A model generated the notes under the pieces. The model saw only the letters and a program-made list of their open reading frames with translations, did not search any database and was not told the origin of the DNA. The position numbers and the translations under genes are program-made. Positions 55,497-63,869 of a DNA stretch of 64,000 nucleotides are shown one piece after another (the first letter of the stretch is position 1; each line of letters opens with the position of its first letter). Location of the stretch: NCBI GenBank assembly GCA_016177875.1, contig JACOUL010000017.1, positions 1 through 64,000 of the forward strand, written 5' to 3'. The DNA is from Burkholderiales bacterium. Its GTDB lineage: Bacteria; Pseudomonadota; Gammaproteobacteria; Burkholderiales; Burkholderiaceae_D.

Positions 55497-56399
55497 TCAA
55501 ACAATGACAAGGGAAGATTCTGTCGAATCGCGATCCGCCGGCAACTGTGCGGAAAGCGGCTCGGCCGGTGTCAGGCCGGGCATGACAGTGAGTGTTTCGC
55601 TCTTTGCGTCGCCCTCTGCCTGGATTTGTTTCGAGCGGTTGACGAGAAAATCCACGAGGTAATTGCGAATCCGGTAAAACTGCGGATCGTGATGCATGGT
55701 GGCGCGCTGCCGATCCTTGGGCATGGTATTGATCACGATTTCGGCGACATGCGCATTGGGTCCGTTGGACATCAACAAGATCTTGTCGGCCAATAGGATC
55801 GCCTCATCGACGTCGTGCGTGATCATGAATACCGTTTGATGCGTCGCTGCGCAAATTTTCAGCAACTCATCCTGGATTACCCCGCGCGTCAAGGCGTCGA
55901 GCGCGCCGAACGGTTCGTCCAGCAGCAGCATCTTGGGCTCGATCGAAAATGCGCGCGCGATGCCGACGCGCTGCTTCATGCCGCCTGACAGCTCCGACGG
56001 CTTCTTGTACTCCGCCCCTTTCAAGCCGACCATCTCGATGAAACGCTTGGCATGTTCCTCGATTTTTGTTTTCGGCCAATCGGGCCAGCGCGATTTCACG
56101 GCAAAGGCGACATTGGCCAACACAGTCAGCCACGGCATCAGGGCATGACCCTGGAACACCACGCCGCGATCGAGACTGGGGCCGCTGACTTCACGGCCAT
56201 CCATGAAGACGTTGCCGGCGCTCGCCGATTCCAGCCCCGCCAGCACGTTCAAGATAGTGGTCTTGCCGCAGCCGGAGTGGCCGATGATGCAAACGAATTC
56301 GCCCTTATCGATACCAAAACTGACTTGCTCGAAAACGGGCGGACTAGCCGGCGTATAACGTTTCGCGAGGTTTTCCACGCGCAGAAAATGATTAGCCAT
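55497..56399 (-). CDS. Nitrate/cyanate-type ABC transporter ATPase
   Basis: This 300-aa ATPase has Walker [10 protein letters not shown], signature [15 protein letters not shown], Walker [13 protein letters not shown] and the [11 protein letters not shown] switch region, typical of the NrtD/CynD/TauB/SsuB family. An extra C-terminal tail of about 60 residues follows the ATPase fold. It energises the permease 9 bp upstream. Cyanase next to it points to cyanate import, though nitrate or another anion is not excluded. Confidence 0.93.
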   Translation of the reverse strand: MANHFLRVENLAKRYTPASPPVFEQVSFGIDKGEFVCIIGHSGCGKTTILNVLAGLESASAGNVFMDGREVSGPSLDRGVVFQGHALMPWLTVLANVAFAVKSRWPDWPKTKIEEHAKRFIEMVGLKGAEYKKPSELSGGMKQRVGIARAFSIEPKMLLLDEPFGALDALTRGVIQDELLKICAATHQTVFMITHDVDEAILLADKILLMSNGPNAHVAEIVINTMPKDRQRATMHHDPQFYRIRNYLVDFLVNRSKQIQAEGDAKSETLTVMPGLTPAEPLSAQLPADRDSTESSLVIV

Positions 56400-56408
56400 C
56401 GCCGTTTC

Positions 56409-57281
56409 CTATTCCACGTAAGTGACCAGCTTTTGCAGTCTTGCGAACAACAAATCGAGCAGCATGCCGACGATACCGATCACCAGAATCGCGAATATCA
56501 CGCTGGTCAGCGCCAGATTGTTCCATTCGTTCCAGACGAAGTAGCCGATACCGGTACCGCCCACCAGCATTTCGGCGGCGACGATCACCAGCCAGGCGAT
56601 GCCCATGGAAATGCGCATGCCGGTCAGGATGGTCGGCGCGGCCGCCGGCAATATCACCAGGAACGCCTTGCGCAAGGGCTTGACCTCAAGCGTCTTTGCA
56701 ACATTGAGCCAATCGCGCCGCACGGATGCAACGCCGAACGCGGTATTCAGCAGCATCGGCCACACCGAACAGATGAAAATGACGAACACGCCGGATATCG
56801 ACGAATCCTTGATGGTGTACAGCGCCAAGGGCATCCATGCTAAAGGCGAAATCGGCTTCAGGATCTGGATATAGGGATTCAGCGCCTTTTGCATCAAAGG
56901 CGACATCCCAAGCACGAAACCGACGGGAATCGCCACTACCACCGCGATCAAGAAACCCAGGCCGACCCGCGCAAGAGAATGGGCAAGCTGTACGCCGATT
57001 CCTTTGTCGTTGGGTCCGTTGTCGTAAAACGGGTCGGACAATTGTTTAACGATCGTCTCCCCCATTTGCGCGACCGTGGGAAAGCCCGTGGTTTTCTTGC
57101 TTTCGCGGCTTTTGCCCATCAGCTTGGCGTATTCATCCTGCTCGGCGGTGGTCGCCTGCACCGCGGCTTGCGGCTTGGGCGCGGTGGCCAAATGCCAGCT
57201 GCCGACGATCAACAGCAAGATTAGCAGCGAGATCAGGCCGGCGCGAAAACCGAGGCTGCCGGTGAAGTTCTTGAACGCCAT
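56409..57281 (-). CDS. Nitrate/cyanate-type ABC permease
   Basis: This 290-aa permease has six membrane helices (the first near 12-30) and the BPD-transport motif as EVKPLRKAFLVILPAAAPTILTG near the EAA loop, then SMGIAWLVIVAAEML, typical of NrtB/SsuC-like proteins. The start ATG at 57281 shares one base with the SBP stop (TGATG). A GTG three bases upstream is less likely. Confidence 0.92.
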   Translation of the reverse strand: MAFKNFTGSLGFRAGLISLLILLLIVGSWHLATAPKPQAAVQATTAEQDEYAKLMGKSRESKKTTGFPTVAQMGETIVKQLSDPFYDNGPNDKGIGVQLAHSLARVGLGFLIAVVVAIPVGFVLGMSPLMQKALNPYIQILKPISPLAWMPLALYTIKDSSISGVFVIFICSVWPMLLNTAFGVASVRRDWLNVAKTLEVKPLRKAFLVILPAAAPTILTGMRISMGIAWLVIVAAEMLVGGTGIGYFVWNEWNNLALTSVIFAILVIGIVGMLLDLLFARLQKLVTYVE

Positions 57282-58657
57282 CACGCCGTCCTTTTCATTG
57301 CGAAGCTGTTGATGTAAGCGTCCGGCTTGGCCGGATCGAATTCCTTGCCCATCACCTTGAACTTCTTGTACGCACCGTCCGGCGCTTTCTGGCCGAGTTC
57401 CTTCATGTGTTTCTTAGCATCGGTGAGCAGGAATACTTTTTCGGTGATGCCCTTGTAATCGACATCGCCCTTGACATAGCCCCAGCGTTTCATCTGGGTC
57501 AAGATCCAGACGCCCATCGAATGCCACGGCACCGGATCGAAATCGGCGCGGCTCGGCACATTCATCACGCCGCCCAGGCCGTCGGCAAACTTGCCGGTCA
57601 GGACTTGCTCTACCACGGTCTCGGGTTGATTGAGATAAGCCGGGGTCGAAATCACCTTGGCAATCAATGAACGATGCTGCGGATCGCGCGCCATCGCTGC
57701 AGCATTCAGCACGGCGCGGAACAGCGCGGCGAAGGTATTGGGGTTCTGCCGGACGAATTCCTCTGACGTGCCGAACGCACAGCAAGGATGGCCGTCCCAG
57801 ATTTCCTTGGACAGGATGTGGATGAAACCGACTTCATCGTATACCGCACGCTGATTAAATGGGTCCGGCCCAAGGAAGCCATCGATATTACCGGCGCGCA
57901 GATTGGCCACCATCTCGGGCGGCGGCGTGACGCGCAGCTGCACATCCTTGTCGGGATCGAGCCCGTGTTCCGCCAAGTAATAACGCAGCAAGAATCCATG
58001 CATGGAGAATTCGAAAGGAATGGCAAACTTGAAGCCCTTCCATTGCTTCGGATCGCGCTTATCCTTGTGCTTGACGTGCAGGGTAATCGCCTGGCCGTTG
58101 ATGTTTTGTATCGTCGCGATCCGCATCGGATTGACGTTGGAACCCACGCCCATCGACATCGCCAGCGGCATGGGCGACAGGAAGTGGGACGCGTCATGCT
58201 CCTTGTTGATCATCTTGTCGCGAATCAGCGCCCAGCCGGCCGTCTTATTCAGCGTCACATTCAAACCCTGCTTCTTATAAAAGCCGAGCGGATCCGCCAT
58301 GATCAAAGGGGCGGCGCAGGTAATGCTGATGAAGCCGATCTTCAAATCCTTCTTTTCCAGCGGCCCTTTTTCCTGGGCCATGGCCTGCAATGAAGCCATG
58401 GGCAGCACGCTGGCAATCGCCGCACGCGCAGTATTGACGCCGACTGCGCGCAGGAAGTCGCGCCGCACGCTGTCTTTCGGGAACATGGCGCGCAACGCCG
58501 CTTCCTCGACCACATCGGCGGTCAGCGCTTCGGGATCGCGAGCACGCGCGCTAAGCTGACGGATTTCTTCGGCATTGTGCTCGGACTCGCTGGCGTGCTG
58601 ACCGCACGAGCAACGCTGCAACGGGCGGTCCGGATCAAACGATTTGAATATCGACAT
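57281..58657 (-). CDS. Nitrate/cyanate-type ABC substrate-binding protein, Tat-exported, with long N-terminal extension
   Basis: This 458-aa NrtA-like binding protein has the ligand-binding domains from about residue 100 (KIGFISITCAAPLIMADPLG, then GWALIRDKMI). Before them lies an unusual N-terminal part: an acidic segment with CSCGQHASESEH, a stretch of about 40 residues and then DSVRRDFLRAVGVN, a twin-arginine signal at about 65-66. Tat export implies folding or cofactor loading in the cytoplasm. The ATG at 58657 follows AGGAGGCACC. It is first of the ABC-cynS-DUF1348 operon. Ligand not determined. Confidence 0.9.
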   Translation of the reverse strand: MSIFKSFDPDRPLQRCSCGQHASESEHNAEEIRQLSARARDPEALTADVVEEAALRAMFPKDSVRRDFLRAVGVNTARAAIASVLPMASLQAMAQEKGPLEKKDLKIGFISITCAAPLIMADPLGFYKKQGLNVTLNKTAGWALIRDKMINKEHDASHFLSPMPLAMSMGVGSNVNPMRIATIQNINGQAITLHVKHKDKRDPKQWKGFKFAIPFEFSMHGFLLRYYLAEHGLDPDKDVQLRVTPPPEMVANLRAGNIDGFLGPDPFNQRAVYDEVGFIHILSKEIWDGHPCCAFGTSEEFVRQNPNTFAALFRAVLNAAAMARDPQHRSLIAKVISTPAYLNQPETVVEQVLTGKFADGLGGVMNVPSRADFDPVPWHSMGVWILTQMKRWGYVKGDVDYKGITEKVFLLTDAKKHMKELGQKAPDGAYKKFKVMGKEFDPAKPDAYINSFAMKRTA

Positions 58658-58746
58658 GGTGCCTCCTGGGGTCGGGTGGAATAACTTCCGAAAAGCTTGC
58701 AAACAGCAGGCCTGCACCAGTTTGGCTGTCGCGACGCGACGATGGC

Positions 58747-58766
58747 TTGTAGTGATTTCACTACAA
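58747..58766. promoter_or_regulatory. Perfect 20-bp palindrome upstream of the cyanate/nitrate ABC operon
   Basis: TTGTAGTGA-TT-TCACTACAA is a perfect inverted repeat with 9-bp arms. It lies 90 bp upstream of the SBP ATG, in the 137-bp gap between the NarL-type regulator gene and the ABC operon on the same strand. The size and symmetry fit an operator for the NarL-family regulator (arms separated by 2 bp, as in NarL 7-2-7 sites), but other regulators are possible. Confidence 0.6.
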
Positions 58767-58794
58767 AGAAGAAAACTTCAAAGGCTATCGGATC

Positions 58795-59430
58795 TCAAGG
58801 TGTGATCAAGTTATGTTTGACCGCATACATGGCAATGCCGACGTCATTGGTGGCGCCGGTTTTTTCCAGGATGCGGCTGCGGTAGGTGCTCACTGTATTA
58901 GGACTCACCTGCAAGCGGTCGGCAATCTCTTTGACGGACATACCGGTCGCGATCAGCTCGAACACCTGATATTCGCGCCGCGATAAGCCTTCATGCGGCA
59001 GCTTGTTGCCTCGGCTATCGAGTTCCGCAGCCAGCGTTTCAGCCATGGCGGGGCTGACATAGCGTCCGCCGGCCGCAGCCTTTCTGATGGCGATGATCAA
59101 TTGGTCGGAATCAGCGCTCTTGCTGAGATAGCCTGCTGCTCCAAGCCGGTAGCACTGCGCCGCGTAATGTTTTTCCGGATAGGTCGACAGCATCAGCACC
59201 GGCAAGCGCGGCAACTCCTCCTTGAGCCGACGCAGCACTTCCAAGCCATCCTGCACCGGCATAGCGATGTCCAGCAAAACCAGGTCAATCGCTTGTATGT
59301 GTGCCTGACGCAGCGCCTCGGCACCATCCGAACACTCGCCGGCGACTTCGATATCGCCGGCATCGGCCAGGATCTGCTTCAAGCCTTCGCGCACCACGCG
59401 ATGGTCGTCGCACAACAGCACCCGGATCAT
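58795..59430 (-). CDS. NarL/FixJ-type response regulator
   Basis: This 211-aa protein has a REC domain (acidic DDH at the start, phospho-acceptor Asp in LVLLDIAMPVQDG, Lys in YLSKSAD) and a C-terminal LuxR HTH (LSRREYQVFELIATGMSVKEIADRLQVSPNTV, split across the scaffold). It overlaps the sensor kinase by 4 bp (ATGA) and lies 137 bp upstream of the cyanate/nitrate ABC operon. It probably controls that operon through the palindrome at 58747-58766. Confidence 0.94.
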   Translation of the reverse strand: MIRVLLCDDHRVVREGLKQILADAGDIEVAGECSDGAEALRQAHIQAIDLVLLDIAMPVQDGLEVLRRLKEELPRLPVLMLSTYPEKHYAAQCYRLGAAGYLSKSADSDQLIIAIRKAAAGGRYVSPAMAETLAAELDSRGNKLPHEGLSRREYQVFELIATGMSVKEIADRLQVSPNTVSTYRSRILEKTGATNDVGIAMYAVKHNLITP

Positions 59431-60743
59431 GATGCAGCTCCTTCGTCATGCTCGAGCGGTATGCTTAAGCAAGCACGCGTACCCTCGTGCGGCACACTGT
59501 GAATGACGAGCGCGCCGCCGAAGTGAAGTGCGCGTTCGCGCATGCCCATCACGCCGTAGGAGCGGGCGTGGTCGAATGCCGCGGGCGATGCGCCGATACC
59601 GTCATCCGCCACTTCCATGTTCAGCCGGCCGGCATCCACGTTGATCCGGATGCGTACAGCATGGGCATGCGCATGACGCGCGACATTACTCAGCATTTCT
59701 TGAAAGATGCGAAAAGCCGCAGTCGCCAGATTGCCCTGCGGGACCTTCGCGCCGGGCGCGACCTCGATGACGGAATCGCACTGCAATTCGGTCGACTCGG
59801 CGAACTCCTGCACCTGCCACTCGAGTGCGGCAATCAGTCCTTGGTGGTCGAGCATGCTCGGACGCAGATCGGTGATGATGCGGCCGACGTTTTCCACCGC
59901 CGCTTCGATCAAACCGGTCATGGCTTCACATTTGTGCGCCAGCGGCTCGCGGTCGGCGACTCGCTTTCCCAGCCAGTCCACATCCAGTTTCAAGGCCACC
60001 AGAAGGCTGCCCAGTTCGTCATGGATTTCGCGCGCGATGCGCTTGCGTTCTTCTTCGCGCACCGAATGCGCGTGCGCGGATAATTCGCGCAACTGCGTCA
60101 GGGCTGCCGACAGTTCACATGTGCGCTCCTCGACCCGCTGCTCCAAATCTTGTTTGGCTCGTCGCAGTTGTTCCTCCGCCTGGCGGCGGATGGAGATGTC
60201 GCTAAAAGTAACGACCGCGCCGCGCACTTCGCCGTGAGAGATGATTTGATGGGACGAGTATTCGACCGGAAAACAGCGGCCGTCCGCGCGCCAAAACACT
60301 TCCTGGTCGACACGGCACGGTTGTCCCTTGCGAAAGGCAAGAAAAATTGGGCATTCCTCTTCAGCATAATGCCGCCCGTCCTCATGCGCATGGTGAGCCA
60401 GTGCATGCATATTGCGACCGAGGACGTCTGAAGGCTTGTATCCCAGCATAGCCGCCCCGGCGCGATTGATGAAGGTACAGCGCCCCTCCAAGTCGATGCC
60501 ATATACTCCTTCGCCGGTCGACTCGAGCAAAAGGGTCAGCTTATCGCGCCATAAAACTGCGTCGCTGGAATCGAGAAGCTTGGAGGAGGAAATAGACACT
60601 GGCAGGCGCCCGAGAAATAGTCGAATGCTGTCCCTATTGCAAGCCACATGCCACAACCCGGTCGCAGAAAAACCGCCACATCCCGTATTTGGTGCATCTA
60701 CCAGCTCGATTCTGGTGCGCAGACTGTCAAGAATGCCCTTCAA
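59427..60743 (-). CDS. NarX-like PAS sensor histidine kinase
   Basis: This protein of up to 438 aa has a PAS domain (about 66-185, with GIDLEGRCTFINRAGAAMLGY), a coiled coil, a HisKA_3 domain with EERKRIAREIHDELGSLLV (phospho-acceptor His) and an HATPase_c domain with GVMGMRERALHFGG. No membrane segment is obvious, so the signal is cytoplasmic. The longest frame starts with TTG at 60743, overlapping plsC. A GTG at 60599 would remove 48 residues of Arg-rich sequence without any domain, and may be the true start. It pairs with the response regulator downstream. Confidence 0.88.
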   Translation of the reverse strand: MKGILDSLRTRIELVDAPNTGCGGFSATGLWHVACNRDSIRLFLGRLPVSISSSKLLDSSDAVLWRDKLTLLLESTGEGVYGIDLEGRCTFINRAGAAMLGYKPSDVLGRNMHALAHHAHEDGRHYAEEECPIFLAFRKGQPCRVDQEVFWRADGRCFPVEYSSHQIISHGEVRGAVVTFSDISIRRQAEEQLRRAKQDLEQRVEERTCELSAALTQLRELSAHAHSVREEERKRIAREIHDELGSLLVALKLDVDWLGKRVADREPLAHKCEAMTGLIEAAVENVGRIITDLRPSMLDHQGLIAALEWQVQEFAESTELQCDSVIEVAPGAKVPQGNLATAAFRIFQEMLSNVARHAHAHAVRIRINVDAGRLNMEVADDGIGASPAAFDHARSYGVMGMRERALHFGGALVIHSVPHEGTRACLSIPLEHDEGAAS

Positions 60744-61477
60744 TGGCGCGCGGTAAGCAACTCTTCCGCAATCACCTGCCGAGCAAGGGGAGCCAATTCG
60801 CGGCGGTGGCGGTCCGTGGTGACCACGATAGGTAAGCGGATCAGCTCGGCGTGAATAGGACCGCCCGTGAGCACGGCGATCATGCTTTGAGCGAAGCTCA
60901 TGTCGCCGATAAAGGAGACAGAAGGATGCAAACCTCCTTGGGCATCGACATAGCGCAAGGCAAACGGCTGCACCGGCACACCGGCTTCGACTGCCGCCTC
61001 GAACAAGTTCGCATGAAACGGCAACACCGTCCCCTGCTCGCTGGTCGTCCCTTCCGGGAAAAACGCCACGTGCTCTCCCTCATGCAGACTATGCACCAAG
61101 CCTTCATAGATGCGGCGCACGTCGCGCAATTTGCCGCGTGCAATAAAAATCGTCCCTGCCTTGTCGCATAACCAGCCGATTAAAGGCCAGCCGCGAATAT
61201 CGGATTTCGCGACAAAGCGGCAGGTATGCAAAGAATTGATAACGAAAATATCCAACCATGAAATGTGGTTGGCAACGATCAACGCGCGCGTGGGTTGCGG
61301 CTCAGCCGCATGATGGATGACATCGAGCTTGACCCGGCATAATCCTAGCAATTGGATCGACCAGCGATGAATACGACGCATGCGCCCTTCGGCATCGAGC
61401 CAAGGAAATACCACCGCGCACGTCCACAATCCGACAAACAAGTGCAGGCAAACGCGCGCGAGCCGGTACCAGAGCAT
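60740..61477 (-). CDS. plsC: 1-acyl-sn-glycerol-3-phosphate acyltransferase
   Basis: This 245-aa membrane enzyme acylates lysophosphatidate to phosphatidate. It has the N-terminal membrane helix, the acyltransferase HX4D motif in NHISWLDIF, FFPEGTTSEQGT (block III) and the following acceptor-binding strand. The ATG at 61477 is chosen over a TTG one codon earlier. It follows pyrC' by 18 bp on the same strand, an order typical of Burkholderiales pyr loci. Confidence 0.94.
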   Translation of the reverse strand: MLWYRLARVCLHLFVGLWTCAVVFPWLDAEGRMRRIHRWSIQLLGLCRVKLDVIHHAAEPQPTRALIVANHISWLDIFVINSLHTCRFVAKSDIRGWPLIGWLCDKAGTIFIARGKLRDVRRIYEGLVHSLHEGEHVAFFPEGTTSEQGTVLPFHANLFEAAVEAGVPVQPFALRYVDAQGGLHPSVSFIGDMSFAQSMIAVLTGGPIHAELIRLPIVVTTDRHRRELAPLARQVIAEELLTARH

Positions 61478-61495
61478 CAATCAGTCCGAGAAAGA

Positions 61496-62794
61496 TTAGG
61501 CTTTTGATGGAGCCGGCCGCTGATAGGCAAGCTGCCCACCGACGATGGTCATCTTCACTTGTCCGGCGAGCTCGTACCCGAGGAACGGTGTGTGCTTGCC
61601 TTGACTGGCAAGCGCCTTGGCTTCCACCTTCCAGCGCGCGGCCGGATCGAATAGGCAAATATCGGCGTCGGCGCCGACGGCCAGTTGACCGGACGACAAG
61701 CCCGCGACGCGCGCGGCATCAGTCGTGACTTTTGCCAATGCCTTAGCGATGGAATGCGATGCGCCGGATTCCTCCGCCCATTTCAACATCAAGGGCAGCA
61801 ACAGCTCCAAGCCGGTCGCGCCCGGCGACGCTTCGCCGAACGGCAGCAGCTTTTCATCGTCATCAACCGGCGTATGATCGGAACATACGGCGTCGATGGT
61901 GCCGTCCAATAGACTTTGGCGAATGGCATCACGATCGCGCTGCGCGCGCAGCGGGGGCGTCAAGCGCGCATTCGGGTCGAAGAAACCGATGTCCATGTCG
62001 GTCAGATGAATGTGATGTACGCCGACATCGCAGGTGACCTGCAGGCCTTCTTTCTTCGCTGCGCGTACCAAGTCCAAACCGGCGGCGGACGACATGCGGC
62101 ACAGATGCACGCGCGCGCCGGTGGACCGCATCAACTCGAATATCGTATGCAAAGCGATCGTTTCCGCCATCACCGGCACGCCGGACAAACCGAGGCGCGA
62201 CGCGACGGCGCCGCTATGCGCGATACCGCCGCGCCCGAGATATGGATCTTGCGGGCGCAGCCAGACGGTGTAACCAAAGGTTTGCGCATACTGCATGGCG
62301 CGCATCAACACGGTCGTATCCAGAATCGCTTCTTCCGCTTGCGAGAAACCGATGCAGCCGGCTTCGGTCAGCTCTGCCATTTCGGTCAGAGACTGCCCCT
62401 TCAATCCGACGGTGAGTGCTCCCAATGGATAAACTTTTGCTTGATTTAACGCACCGGCACGGCGTTTCAACATTTCAACCAAGCCCGGTTCGTCCAGAAC
62501 GGGATCGGTATCCGGCGGACATATCAGGCTGGTGACACCACCCTGCACAGCGGCCTGCATCTCTGATTCCAGCGTCGCCTTGTATTCGTAGCCCGGCTCG
62601 CGCAAGCGCGCACTTAAATCGACCAAGCCCGGCGCAACGATTAAACCTTGCGCATCGATCGTTTTGTCGGCGACAAATCCGGCAGGCGTTTTACCCACGC
62701 CCGCCACCTTGCCGTCCGCGATATACACATCCTGTTGCGCGTCGATGCCGTTGGCCGGATCGATCAAGCGGCCGTTTTTAATATGGAGTTTCAT
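61496..62794 (-). CDS. Dihydroorotase-like protein PyrC', probably catalytically inactive
   Basis: This 432-aa amidohydrolase-fold protein resembles type I dihydroorotases and follows pyrB as PyrC' does in Pseudomonas. The N-terminal metal motif HxH of active enzymes is replaced: PGLVDLSARLREPG has Ser and Arg where both His should be. The carboxylated Lys/His region also looks altered (WLRPQDPYLG), although VHHIHL and CSDHTP are kept. In Pseudomonas, inactive PyrC' is a structural partner needed for PyrB activity. A true PyrC elsewhere would then be required. Confidence 0.9.
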   Translation of the reverse strand: MKLHIKNGRLIDPANGIDAQQDVYIADGKVAGVGKTPAGFVADKTIDAQGLIVAPGLVDLSARLREPGYEYKATLESEMQAAVQGGVTSLICPPDTDPVLDEPGLVEMLKRRAGALNQAKVYPLGALTVGLKGQSLTEMAELTEAGCIGFSQAEEAILDTTVLMRAMQYAQTFGYTVWLRPQDPYLGRGGIAHSGAVASRLGLSGVPVMAETIALHTIFELMRSTGARVHLCRMSSAAGLDLVRAAKKEGLQVTCDVGVHHIHLTDMDIGFFDPNARLTPPLRAQRDRDAIRQSLLDGTIDAVCSDHTPVDDDEKLLPFGEASPGATGLELLLPLMLKWAEESGASHSIAKALAKVTTDAARVAGLSSGQLAVGADADICLFDPAARWKVEAKALASQGKHTPFLGYELAGQVKMTIVGGQLAYQRPAPSKA

Positions 62795-62847
62795 CGTGCT
62801 TTGAAAAGTTCCTTGGGTATCGCGACCCTATTTCTATCATGTTGGAA

Positions 62848-62888
62848 ACAGAGTAATTCGTCGCGCTGCGGCGACTCGTCAACTCTGT
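62848..62888. other. Two-part inverted repeat between pyrB and pyrC'
   Basis: ACAGAGT (62848-62854) pairs with ACTCTGT (62882-62888), and inside it GTCGC (62860-62864) pairs with GCGAC (62871-62875) around a 6-base loop. As RNA this would form an interrupted hairpin in the 106-bp pyrB-pyrC' gap. No T-run follows, so it is not a classical terminator; processing, attenuation or mRNA stability are possible. Confidence 0.45.
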
Positions 62889-62900
62889 CCCACAATTTTA

Positions 62901-63869
62901 TTAATGTCCCGCCAAAATACTCATCACCGCCATGCGCACCGCGATGCCGAAGGTCACTTGCGGCAGTATCACTGCCTGCGCACCATCAGCCACCGCCGAT
63001 TCGATTTCGACGCCGCGATTCATCGGTCCCGGATGCATGACGATGGCGTCCGGCTTGGCCAGCGCCAAGCGCTCGGTAGTCAAACCATAGCTCTTGAAGA
63101 ATTCTTGCGCCGAAGGCAGCAAGGCGCCGCTCATGCGCTCGTTCTGCAAGCGCAGCATGATGATGACATCGACACCCTTCAGGCCCTCGTTCATGTCGGT
63201 AAAGATGCGCACGCCCATTTGCTCCAGGCCGCCAGGAAGCAAAGTACGCGGACCGATGGCGCGAATTTCCGGCACGCCGAGCGTGGTCAAGGCATGAATG
63301 TCGGAACGCGCGACGCGGCTGTGCAAAATATCGCCGACAATGGCAACCGTGAGATTCGAAAAATCTTTTTTGTAATGCCGGATCGTGTACATATCCAGCA
63401 AGCCTTGGGTCGGATGCGCGTGACGGCCGTCGCCGGCATTGACGACATGCACGTGCGGCTGATTGGTCTCATCCAAATGTTTGGCGATCAGATACGGCGC
63501 ACCCGATTGCGAATGGCGCACCACGAACATGTCGGCATGCATGGCAGCGAGATTGTCGATGGTGTCCAGCAAAGACTCGCCCTTGGATGTGCTGGATGCT
63601 GAAATATTCAGATTGATGACATCGGCCGACAGACGCTTGGACGCGATCTCGAAAGTCGTGCGCGTGCGAGTCGAATTCTCGAAGAATAAGTTGAACACGC
63701 TCTTGCCGCGCAACAACGGGACCTTTTTCACTTCGCGGTCGCTGACGCTGACGAAGGAAGAAGCGGTATCGAGAATATGGGTGACGATGGATTTCGGTAG
63801 ACCTTCGATGGTAAGCAAGTGCTGCAGCTCGCCGTTTTTGTTCAATTGCGGGTTATGCATTATGGACAT
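62901..63869 (-). CDS. pyrB: Aspartate carbamoyltransferase catalytic subunit
   Basis: This 322-aa enzyme catalyses the first committed step of pyrimidine synthesis. It has the carbamoyl-phosphate motif [13 protein letters not shown], the Lys/Ser loop [12 protein letters not shown], and the aspartate-side [11 protein letters not shown]. It overlaps the pyrR 3' end by 17 bp. With inactive PyrC' it is expected to form the dodecameric class A ATCase seen in Pseudomonas. Confidence 0.96.
   Translation of the reverse strand: MSIMHNPQLNKNGELQHLLTIEGLPKSIVTHILDTASSFVSVSDREVKKVPLLRGKSVFNLFFENSTRTRTTFEIASKRLSADVINLNISASSTSKGESLLDTIDNLAAMHADMFVVRHSQSGAPYLIAKHLDETNQPHVHVVNAGDGRHAHPTQGLLDMYTIRHYKKDFSNLTVAIVGDILHSRVARSDIHALTTLGVPEIRAIGPRTLLPGGLEQMGVRIFTDMNEGLKGVDVIIMLRLQNERMSGALLPSAQEFFKSYGLTTERLALAKPDAIVMHPGPMNRGVEIESAVADGAQAVILPQVTFGIAVRMAVMSILAGH

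Noticed and set aside
58658..58746. Possible sigma-54 promoter (TGGTGCAGGCCTGCTG) upstream of the ABC operon
   Set aside because: The spacing between the GG and GC elements is 9 bases, not 10, and no NtrC-type activator is nearby.
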